A DNA stretch of 64,000 bases from contig KE159636.1 in assembly GCA_000403315.2 (NCBI GenBank), positions 1 to 64,000 on the forward strand, read 5' to 3'. How positions within the stretch are numbered: position 1 is the stretch's first letter; the number at the start of each line of letters is the position of its first letter. This stretch comes from Lachnospiraceae bacterium A2. GTDB taxonomy: Bacteria > Bacillota > Clostridia > Lachnospirales > Lachnospiraceae. The notes under the pieces are model-generated. The model made no database searches, had not been told where the DNA came from, and worked only from the letters and a program-made list of their open reading frames with translations. A program made the position numbers and the translations under genes. Of this stretch, positions 1 through 6,537 are shown one piece after another.

Positions 1-89
1 AGGGCGCATTATCCGAGATTTTTAATTATCCGAGGAAATTCTTAAAAACCTTTTGTATGCGGGGGTTCATGCAAAAAATCTCGGATAAA
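1..89. repeat. RIT left end with three recombinase-box copies
   Basis: The left end carries an 11-bp box (ATTATCCGAGR) three times: direct at 8-18 and 25-35, and inverted at 79-89 with one mismatch. The right end holds the mirror-image arrangement. Such boxes are probably the binding sites of the three recombinases. That role is inferred from position and repetition. Confidence 0.75.
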
Positions 90-143
90 ATTTATCCACA
101 TGGGCATAGTAAAGTTAAAGCTATCAAACAGGAGGTTTTAACC

Positions 144-1115
144 ATGGGTTACCATACAAGGGAAACCAACACAGTGCCATGCGGATACCACGAATTGAAT
201 CCGGAAATGGAGGCTCTTTTAGCGGAGTACCTTGAAGACGGGAAACGCAAGGGGCTTCAGGAAAGCAGCATCCATCTTCACGATAAGATTGGGCACTACT
301 TTTTATCCGCCCTGGCTGATACAGGCTGCGCAGCGCCGCAGGCAATGAACGCCCAAAATGTAGGAGCCGCGTGTTTAATGGTCAGCAGCAAATGGTACCT
401 TTCACACATCCGGACATTCCTCAGATATGCATATCAGGCCAGACATACCGACAGGGATTACAGCGGCATCGTTCCTCTTTTCAAGAGGCCGCAGCCGTAC
501 CCTTCTGTTTATACAATAGAAGAAATCCTGAAAATTGAAAATAGCGTAGGCCGGGACTCCCCACATGGAAAGCGAGATTACGCAGTGCTGCTTCTTGCGA
601 CACGGCTGGGGATCAGGAGCGGGGACATCTCATCCATGACATTCCGGGAACTGGATTTTGGCAGGAACCTGATTCTGCTTACACAGCACAAAACCGGCGT
701 TGACATTGAACTTCCCATGGTCCCGGATGTAAAGGCCGCCCTGAAACAGTATTTAGAGGAAGAACGGGCCTGCTATGACAGCCCGTATGTATTTCTCCGC
801 ATCGTTCCCCCTTACAGCCATATCTCTGTGCAGGCAATCACCAAGATCGTCAGGACTGCCATTATGGCAGCTGGAATTGATCCGGCGGGACGCAAACAGG
901 GCGCACATGCTTTCCGGTCGTCCCTGGCAAGTTCCATGGTCAATGACAACATCCCTTATGAGGCGGTAAGGAAAGCCCTTGGGCATACAAACCAGAACGC
1001 CATCCAATCCTATGCCAGTCTGGATGTGGAGCAGCTGCGGAACTACGCCCTCCCGGTCATGGAGGCGACAGGTACATTTGCTGCTTTTCTGGAGGGGAGG
1101 TGGCGCCTGTCATGA
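144..1115 (+). CDS. RIT tyrosine recombinase A
   Basis: Tyrosine site-specific recombinase of 323 residues, first of the trio. The catalytic domain shows the first arginine in TRLGIRSGD, the H-x-x-R box in HAFRSSL and a C-terminal LGHTNQNAIQSYASLD segment with the nucleophile tyrosine. The N-terminal third is the helical core-binding domain. The start at 144 is chosen because AGGAGG at 130-135 lies eight bases upstream. An upstream in-frame ATG at 57 lies inside the terminal repeat and has no ribosome site. The stop overlaps the start of the next gene as ATGA, implying translational coupling. It should act with B and C to move the element. Confidence 0.9.
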   Translation: MGYHTRETNTVPCGYHELNPEMEALLAEYLEDGKRKGLQESSIHLHDKIGHYFLSALADTGCAAPQAMNAQNVGAACLMVSSKWYLSHIRTFLRYAYQARHTDRDYSGIVPLFKRPQPYPSVYTIEEILKIENSVGRDSPHGKRDYAVLLLATRLGIRSGDISSMTFRELDFGRNLILLTQHKTGVDIELPMVPDVKAALKQYLEEERACYDSPYVFLRIVPPYSHISVQAITKIVRTAIMAAGIDPAGRKQGAHAFRSSLASSMVNDNIPYEAVRKALGHTNQNAIQSYASLDVEQLRNYALPVMEATGTFAAFLEGRWRLS

Positions 1116-2101
1116 CACAGTTCCAGTCGGTTTTCAAACATGAGCTTGCAGAATATCTGGAAATCAGCCAGGGGACTGTCAGCGATGATACTTTGCGGAG
1201 TACACGCAGAACCCTTCTTTCGTTCGATTCACTGCTGGTGGCAGAAAACGCCGACAGGGTTACGGAAACAGCCATCAATCACTGGATCAGGGAACTCCAG
1301 CAGATAAACGCGCCCAAAACGGTCAGCGATAAGGTAAGCTATCTCCGCAAATTTTTGCGGTACCTTCAATACAAGGGGTACAGTGTTTTCATGCCCGCCT
1401 GCCCCAAAACATCAGACAGCTATGTCCCATATATTTTTTCGGACAGGGAAATCCAAACGCTTCTGTCCTGCGCCGACAGCTGGGCCAACAGGCATACAGA
1501 CCCGAAAACCCGCCGGACGGACATGGAGTTCTGTATGCTGCTCCGGATGCTCCTTGGGTGCGGGTTCCGCCTGGGAGAACCGCTTGCCGCCAGGGTAAAA
1601 GATATAAGTTTCCGCAATGGGACCATCCTGATCCGCCATGCCAAGAACAACAAACAGCGTGTTGTTCCAATGGACAGGACATTGACAGAGATGCTGGAAA
1701 GATACTGCATTGCTATGGGGATCAAAACAGAACCGGAAAGCTGTCTGTTCCCGGCAGCCAGGGGCCAAGAGTTTTCCGTCAGTAAAGGAACCTTTGATTT
1801 TCGGTTTAGGAACCTCTTGCGGGAAACCGGCCTGTATGTACAGGAAAAATCCCATTCCAGAGGGCAGTGCCTTCATTGCTTCCGTCACTATTTTGCCATC
1901 CATTCATTTGCGCAGGCAGAGAAAAACGGACGCCCGACAGATGACTCTGTTCCTTTCCTGTCAGTCTATCTTGGACACCATGACATGGACGAAACGGAGA
2001 AATATCTGAAATTCAGTGGTGATATGTTCCCTGAATATACGGAGCTGTTTGAAGATTATGCCGCTGGCGTATTCACGGAGGTGGCGTATGAGGAAAAATA
2101 A
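1112..2101 (+). CDS. RIT tyrosine recombinase B
   Basis: Second tyrosine recombinase of the trio, 329 residues. It has a SAM-like N-terminal domain and a catalytic domain with the arginine in GCGFRLGEPL, the box HCFRHYFA and the end motif YLGHHDMDETEKYL containing the probable nucleophile tyrosine. ATG at 1112 overlaps the stop of recombinase A, and a GGAGG-rich stretch at 1091-1100 precedes it. A GTG at 1100 in the same frame is less likely because it sits on that ribosome site. It overlaps recombinase C by 14 bases. Confidence 0.9.
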   Translation: MTQFQSVFKHELAEYLEISQGTVSDDTLRSTRRTLLSFDSLLVAENADRVTETAINHWIRELQQINAPKTVSDKVSYLRKFLRYLQYKGYSVFMPACPKTSDSYVPYIFSDREIQTLLSCADSWANRHTDPKTRRTDMEFCMLLRMLLGCGFRLGEPLAARVKDISFRNGTILIRHAKNNKQRVVPMDRTLTEMLERYCIAMGIKTEPESCLFPAARGQEFSVSKGTFDFRFRNLLRETGLYVQEKSHSRGQCLHCFRHYFAIHSFAQAEKNGRPTDDSVPFLSVYLGHHDMDETEKYLKFSGDMFPEYTELFEDYAAGVFTEVAYEEK

Positions 2102-3116
2102 ACTTCCTGAATTCATGCTCCTCCTGGAACAGTTTTTTACGGAATATATGCCGCTCTCGTCAGGGCTTTCCCCTAATACCACGAGATCCTATAAACATGC
2201 CTTCCGCCTTTTGTTCCAGTATGTTTATCAGGAAAAGAAGAAAAATGCTGGTGAAATCCTCTTCCGGGATTTGAATTTCGAGACTATTGACGGCTTCCTG
2301 AAATGGATCGAAGCAGAACGGGGATGCTCAGTATCCACAAGGAATCTCAGGCTTTCAGCATTGGCCTCTTTTGCCGGTTACGCACAGAACAGGAATTTTG
2401 AAGCAGCGACTGTGTTTGCAAATGCGGTGAAAAGAGTGCCTGTAAAAAAAGAGGCCGTCCAGCCGAGGACCACCTTTACGCTTGATGAAGTTTCAATCCT
2501 GCTCCGGCTTCCTGATCCCGGGAAACGGATGGGCTTCCGTGACCAGGTTCTTTTGAACCTGATGTATGCCAGCGGAGCCAGGGCACAGGAAATCTGCGAT
2601 CTCAAAGTCAGGGACTTCCTGGCCGAGAAAAACCTCTATAAGCTTACAATTACTGGAAAGGGAAACAAAACCCGGAGGATCGTGATTGCAAGGCCTAGCG
2701 GAACTCTCCTGGAACGATATCTGGAGGAAACGGGAAAGGCCGGTCGGTTGGAGGCCTACATCTTTTCCAGCCAGACCCATCCGCAGATGAGCATTTCCTG
2801 TATTGAGGAGATTTATAAAAAATATATCATGCTCGCAAGAGCAGGGCATCCGGAAATGTTCCTTGAAAAACGCTACACCCCGCACACCATGAGGCATACG
2901 ACCGCCACACATATGTTGGAAGCCGGGGTATCAATTATGGCAATCAAAAATTTCCTCGGACATTCCTCGATCTCCACAACAGAACGGTATGCTGAACTTT
3001 CACAGGGAACTGTAAACAGGCATATCCGGGATTGGAACGAAAAGTGGTTTTCCCATCAAAAAGAAAATCCTGTTACACAAAAGAAAGAGCATCAGCTCCC
3101 TGACTTCCTGAAATAG
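2088..3116 (+). CDS. RIT tyrosine recombinase C
   Basis: Third recombinase of the trio, 342 residues, closest of the three to XerD-like enzymes. The arginine lies in YASGARAQEICDL, the H-x-x-R box in HTMRHTTATHML, and the terminal FLGHSSISTTERYAEL contains the nucleophile tyrosine. The start at 2088 has GGAGGTGG just upstream and overlaps the end of recombinase B. The longer reading from 2016 would lie mostly inside gene B. All catalytic residues are present in all three genes, so the element may still be active. Confidence 0.9.
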   Translation: MRKNKLPEFMLLLEQFFTEYMPLSSGLSPNTTRSYKHAFRLLFQYVYQEKKKNAGEILFRDLNFETIDGFLKWIEAERGCSVSTRNLRLSALASFAGYAQNRNFEAATVFANAVKRVPVKKEAVQPRTTFTLDEVSILLRLPDPGKRMGFRDQVLLNLMYASGARAQEICDLKVRDFLAEKNLYKLTITGKGNKTRRIVIARPSGTLLERYLEETGKAGRLEAYIFSSQTHPQMSISCIEEIYKKYIMLARAGHPEMFLEKRYTPHTMRHTTATHMLEAGVSIMAIKNFLGHSSISTTERYAELSQGTVNRHIRDWNEKWFSHQKENPVTQKKEHQLPDFLK

Positions 3117-3123
3117 TTCTTAC

Positions 3124-3212
3124 ATTATCCGAGGCAACTTCTCTGAAAGCCTTTTATGCTGGCGGTTTTGAGAGTTTCCTCGGATAATTGATTATCTCGG
3201 ATAATGCGCCCT
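3124..3212. repeat. RIT right end, mirror of the left end
   Basis: Contains the 11-bp box directly at 3124-3134 and inverted at 3178-3188 and 3195-3205, the mirror image of the left end. The outer 18 bp match the left terminus exactly in reverse complement. Confidence 0.78.
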
Positions 3213-3216
3213 GCCG

Positions 3217-3246
3217 TGAAGTGGTATGAAGTGGTATGAAGTGGTA
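3217..3246. repeat. Three tandem 10-bp repeats at the RIT/IS3 junction
   Basis: The unit TGAAGTGGTA occurs three times head to tail (3217-3226, 3227-3236, 3237-3246), squeezed between the RIT right end and the IS3 left end. The last copy overlaps the IS terminal repeat. Origin is unknown; replication slippage or a trace of repeated insertion is possible. Confidence 0.7.
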
Positions 3247-3359
3247 AACTAAAACTGGACACGGGGGGTGCAAAAACTAGACACGATGGTATAATCTATG
3301 TACAAAGGAAATACCATTCATGGACAAGTGGCACCATTCAGTGAACAGGAGGTTTGCCA

Positions 3360-3728
3360 ATGAAGTACACCAAGGAACAACGCTTGGACATCGCCAAGCG
3401 CGTATACGATGGGGAACTGACCGTGGAGGAAGCGGCAGTCAAGTATGAACTCAACCCATCCAGTGTGAAAGGCTATCTTCGCCTTTACCGTGCTGAAACG
3501 GGACTTCCGCCCAGGACGCACAGGAAGAAAACCGGAAACGTCACACAGCCTGCCCGGGCTCCGAAGGATTCCAGTCTCAAAGAGTATGAATCCATGTCAA
3601 AAGAAGAACTCATTGATGCCCTCGTCATGGCACGGATAAACGAAGCCCGCTTAAAAAAAGGATACTCAGTGAAAGGAAGTGGTGTGGAGAAGGAGTATCT
3701 TCCTATCGACAGCGGGAATACCAAGTGA
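3360..3728 (+). CDS. IS3-family transposase OrfA
   Basis: Helix-turn-helix protein of 122 residues that recognises the IS ends. The N-terminus (EQRLDIAKRVYDGELTVEEA) is the usual IS3 OrfA HTH, followed by a charged linker and a heptad-like C-terminus probably used for dimerisation. ATG at 3360 is preferred because AGGAGG at 3347-3352 is seven bases upstream; a TTG at 3354 is too close. It ends with a GTGA overlap with OrfB, suggesting coupled or frameshifted expression. Confidence 0.85.
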   Translation: MKYTKEQRLDIAKRVYDGELTVEEAAVKYELNPSSVKGYLRLYRAETGLPPRTHRKKTGNVTQPARAPKDSSLKEYESMSKEELIDALVMARINEARLKKGYSVKGSGVEKEYLPIDSGNTK

Positions 3729-4612
3729 TATTGGATCTGTCAGGCGGCTTTCCTGTCAATCTTCTCTGTGAGAAGATGGGAATACAGAGGAGCAGCTTCT
3801 ACAATTGGAAGCATACCCTCTCCCATCCGGCAGAGCGTACGAAAGCCTTACTCAGCAACCTGGCGCTGTTCGAGGAATACCATCTTCGTTATCCTTCTCA
3901 TGGATACAGATGGCTGAATGCCAAAATCCGTCTGGATACAGGCACTGTGATGTCGGATCCTTACGCGCACAAATGCTGCAAGACGCTCGGTGTGAAGAGC
4001 GGGGCGAAACACTATAAGTACAAGAAGCCCGGAAACCCGTTCAAGATCTATCCGAATCTGCTTATGACCGAGATGCAGATTGACAGGCCATTGCAGTGTA
4101 TTGTCAGTGATATGACAGCTTTCTATGTGAAGGGTATTTACTATGAGCTTGCGCTGTACATGGATCTCTGGAACAACGAGATTCTCGCCCATGCCCTCTC
4201 GTCGAGGCGGGGCGACCGGATGACATACCTGAGCGGCCTGGATGACCTGATCGGGTTAAAGGAACAATATCCGCAGTATGAGATGATCCTCCACAGCGAC
4301 CAGGGCGCAGTCTATGCATCCAAAGCATTCAACGAGCTGCTGCCGATGTATAGCATTACCCGGTCAATGTCAAGAGCCGGGACCCCAACGGACAATGCGG
4401 CAATGGAATCCATCAACGGATGGATCAAAGCAGAAATCTTCATGGATTTCCATGTCACTGGTGAAAGCCCTGTTGAGCAGGAGGTGGCGGCATACATCAC
4501 ATTTTTCAATACTGCACGGCCTGCATATTCGTTGAAATACCTAACGCCGCAACAATACAAGGAGGCTTATGCGCCCAAAGACTTTATTACAGGTGTTAAT
4601 GCTGGGAGCTGA
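3725..4612 (+). CDS. IS3-family transposase OrfB (DDE integrase)
   Basis: Catalytic subunit of 295 residues with an N-terminal HTH_21-like region (RYPSHGYRWLNAKIR) and an rve/DDE core. The visible acidic residues are D in QCIVSDMTAFY, D in MILHSDQGAVYAS and E in DNAAMESINGWIKAE, the last being the D(35)E spacing expected of IS3. The GTG start overlaps the OrfA stop. The gene is full length and could be active, with OrfA, in copy-out/paste-in transposition. Confidence 0.88.
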   Translation: MILDLSGGFPVNLLCEKMGIQRSSFYNWKHTLSHPAERTKALLSNLALFEEYHLRYPSHGYRWLNAKIRLDTGTVMSDPYAHKCCKTLGVKSGAKHYKYKKPGNPFKIYPNLLMTEMQIDRPLQCIVSDMTAFYVKGIYYELALYMDLWNNEILAHALSSRRGDRMTYLSGLDDLIGLKEQYPQYEMILHSDQGAVYASKAFNELLPMYSITRSMSRAGTPTDNAAMESINGWIKAEIFMDFHVTGESPVEQEVAAYITFFNTARPAYSLKYLTPQQYKEAYAPKDFITGVNAGS

Positions 4613-4631
4613 TGCCTGACGGCATAGATCC

Positions 4632-4760
4632 TTCCTTGTTTGGCTTAGGTGCCAGATATCAGGTATGGAGTGATTGTAAAGCCCGAAGCCGCATAAGCGG
4701 TGCGCAAGCAGGCTTTACAATCACTCCATACCTGATACACTCCAGCCAACCAAACAAGGA
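4632..4760. repeat. Long inverted repeat in the IS3 3' region
   Basis: Two arms of about 50 bp (4632-4683 and 4711-4760) are near-perfect reverse complements; the inner 26 bp match without error. The loop is about 27 bp and is itself GC-rich. In RNA this would form a very stable stem just downstream of the transposase stop, possibly protecting against read-through or ending transcription. Confidence 0.82.
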
Positions 4761-4970
4761 TGTATCAAGACATCCGTAGCATTGCACAAAAAACCAATCT
4801 TTGCTGTAAAAAAATTTAAAATTTGTGTCCAGTTTTTGTTGACTAGTACAGAGGCTCTGATACGCTTGAAAAAAAGTAGTTCCTTTAGTATAATGAAACC
4901 ATGGCAGGGTGGGAAATCTGACAGGTATAATGCCTGACATAAATTTTATACAGAAAGGCAGTGGGAGCCG

Positions 4971-5951
4971 TTGAAAGTGGATACAATCACAAAAGATTAT
5001 GTAAAAGATGCCGATATATTTGCCGACATCTTTAATTACTATATTTATGGCGGGCGGCAGGTGATTCTGCCGGAGCAGCTTGCAGAACGAGATTCCACTA
5101 AGATTGCGCTGCCATATGGTGCAGACAGTGCCGTAGTTCCTGTCCAGAAATTCCGTGATGTGCAGAAGCTGTATGCCGCAATGACGGACGGGAAGATGGA
5201 ATACATCCTTTATGGTGCGGAGAACCAGGCGGAGATCCATTATGCAATGGCAGTGAAGAACAATCTGTATGACGCACTGGAATACGCAGGACAGGTGGAA
5301 GAAGCGGCAAAGTCACATCGGCAGGAGATGAGGCGGAAAAGGGAACAGGGAGAGGAAGTTGTCGGCGAAGGCAGGAAAAATCCAAGCACAGGTGAGTTCT
5401 TAAGTGGTTTTTGGCGGGAGGACAGACTGATACCATCCATCACAGTGACAATTTTTTTCGGCTCGGAAAAATGGGATGGACCGTTGAGTCTGTTTGACAT
5501 GATGGATATTTCAGACCAAGATGTGCTTGCCTGTATGGATAATTACCATGTGCGGCTGATTGCCCCATCTCAGATGACGGATGAGGAGATCATGAAATTC
5601 CAGTCCAGTCTGCGAGAGGTGATGCTTTTTATCAAATATTCAAAAGATAGTGAGAATTTAAGCAGAATACTAAAAGTCAATGAAAAGCGTTTTCGGGAAG
5701 TGGAGCGCCGGGCGGCGGATGTGATTGAGGCGGTTACAAATTCAGGAATAAAATATGATGAAGGCGAGGAGGCGGTTGATGTGTGTCAGGCAATCCAGGA
5801 AATGAGGAAAGAGTCTGAGCAGAAAAAAGCTCAGGAAGTAGCTGGAAACTTGTATAAGATGGGACTTGATATTGAAAAGATAGCACAGGCGGTTGGTTAT
5901 GCTGTGGAAACGGTAAAAGGATGGCTTGGGCTTGAGGAAAGTGCTCCTTAA
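4971..5951 (+). CDS. Rpn-family PD-(D/E)XK nuclease
   Basis: Recombination-promoting nuclease (transposase_31-like) family, 326 residues. The nuclease fold is in the N-terminal half: a conserved D in the GADSAVV region and the E-x-Q motif in YGAENQAEIHYAMAVKNNLYDAL, the family's usual variant of E-x-K. The C-terminal third is helical and ends in an HTH-like segment (MGLDIEKIAQAVGYAVETVKGWL). The start is a TTG at 4971 with GGGAG immediately upstream. A promoter with a TATAAT-like box lies about 80 bases before. Family members cleave DNA and stimulate RecA-independent recombination; the role here is inferred. Confidence 0.8.
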   Translation: MKVDTITKDYVKDADIFADIFNYYIYGGRQVILPEQLAERDSTKIALPYGADSAVVPVQKFRDVQKLYAAMTDGKMEYILYGAENQAEIHYAMAVKNNLYDALEYAGQVEEAAKSHRQEMRRKREQGEEVVGEGRKNPSTGEFLSGFWREDRLIPSITVTIFFGSEKWDGPLSLFDMMDISDQDVLACMDNYHVRLIAPSQMTDEEIMKFQSSLREVMLFIKYSKDSENLSRILKVNEKRFREVERRAADVIEAVTNSGIKYDEGEEAVDVCQAIQEMRKESEQKKAQEVAGNLYKMGLDIEKIAQAVGYAVETVKGWLGLEESAP

Positions 5952-6003
5952 GGCATCTTTCTTGTAAACAGGAATAGAATTAGTCCATTGAGAGAGGCTG
6001 ATA

Positions 6004-6462
6004 TTGATGTACATTAAGAATAGAGCAGAATACTGTAAGATTCCGATATCTACACTGAATTTTTCCACAAGAACGTTCAATTGTTTAATGCGAGCTAACA
6101 TTAGTACGCTTTATTTGCTTATTGAGAATATTGAAAATTTAGACAAAATCCGCAATATGGGATCAAAGAGTATTGCCGAAATCGAAGAACTTCTCCATGT
6201 AATAGAGGCAGACGGGATATTACAACTTGATGATTTTAAAGATAAAATGAAAAGATCTGGATTAGCTGTTGGGGAAAGACCATCATTTCCAGAAGAAATA
6301 TTACGTCGTCCCGCATCAGATTTGGATGTTTCGGTACGGATTTGTAATTGTTTTATCATAGAGCATATTGAAACAATAGGTCAAGTATTAGATTTAGACC
6401 CTGCAGATATTCTACACTTGAAGAATATGGGAACCCTTTCGCAGCAACAGCTTCTGGAATAG
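6004..6462 (+). CDS. Tandem RNA-polymerase alpha-CTD-like protein, N-terminal part before an amber codon
   Basis: Open frame of 152 residues with two helix-hairpin-helix modules resembling the C-terminal domain of RNA polymerase alpha: one around residues 17-65 (STRTFNCLMRANISTLYLL, then IRNMGSKSIAEIEELL) and one around 108-152 (VRICNCFIIEHIETIGQVL, then LKNMGTLSQQQLLE). The second module is cut in mid-helix by TAG at 6460-6462. Reading on in the same frame gives 25 further sense codons and then the 842-residue frame at 6538, with no other stop. The two frames were therefore almost certainly one gene of about 1020 codons, broken by one point mutation or read through. Confidence 0.6.
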   Translation: MMYIKNRAEYCKIPISTLNFSTRTFNCLMRANISTLYLLIENIENLDKIRNMGSKSIAEIEELLHVIEADGILQLDDFKDKMKRSGLAVGERPSFPEEILRRPASDLDVSVRICNCFIIEHIETIGQVLDLDPADILHLKNMGTLSQQQLLE

Positions 6463-6537
6463 ATAGATCTTCTTTATAAACTGGGAGAAGACTATTTTAA
6501 GCCTGCTCACATTGAGTACGAATCGGATGAAGATGCG

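Larger units (their letters stand above)
1..3212. mobile_element. RIT (recombinase-in-trio) element, complete
   Basis: Three consecutive overlapping tyrosine recombinase genes in one direction, with nothing else inside, are enclosed by terminal inverted repeats. The outer 18 bp (1-18 and 3195-3212) are exact reverse complements, and similarity continues imperfectly to about base 35 of each end. This is the architecture described for RIT elements, in which three different recombinases are always kept together. No cargo is present. The element begins at base 1 of the window, so the left flank and any target duplication cannot be seen. Confidence 0.88.
3240..4847. mobile_element. IS3-family insertion sequence
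   Basis: Two overlapping transposase frames lie between imperfect inverted repeats at 3240-3262 and 4825-4847 (about 19 of 23 positions match; the shared heart is AAAACTGGACAC). Length is about 1.6 kb, somewhat long for the family because of a 200-bp 3' segment with a large hairpin. The exact end bases are uncertain by a few positions. Confidence 0.8.

Noticed and set aside
6460-6462. Amber suppression or recoding (TAG as sense codon)
   Set aside because: TAG also interrupts the Rpn pseudogene at 49098, but several intact genes end in TAG at the proper place (for example recombinase C at 3116 and the PadR-linked genes' neighbours), so general recoding is unlikely.
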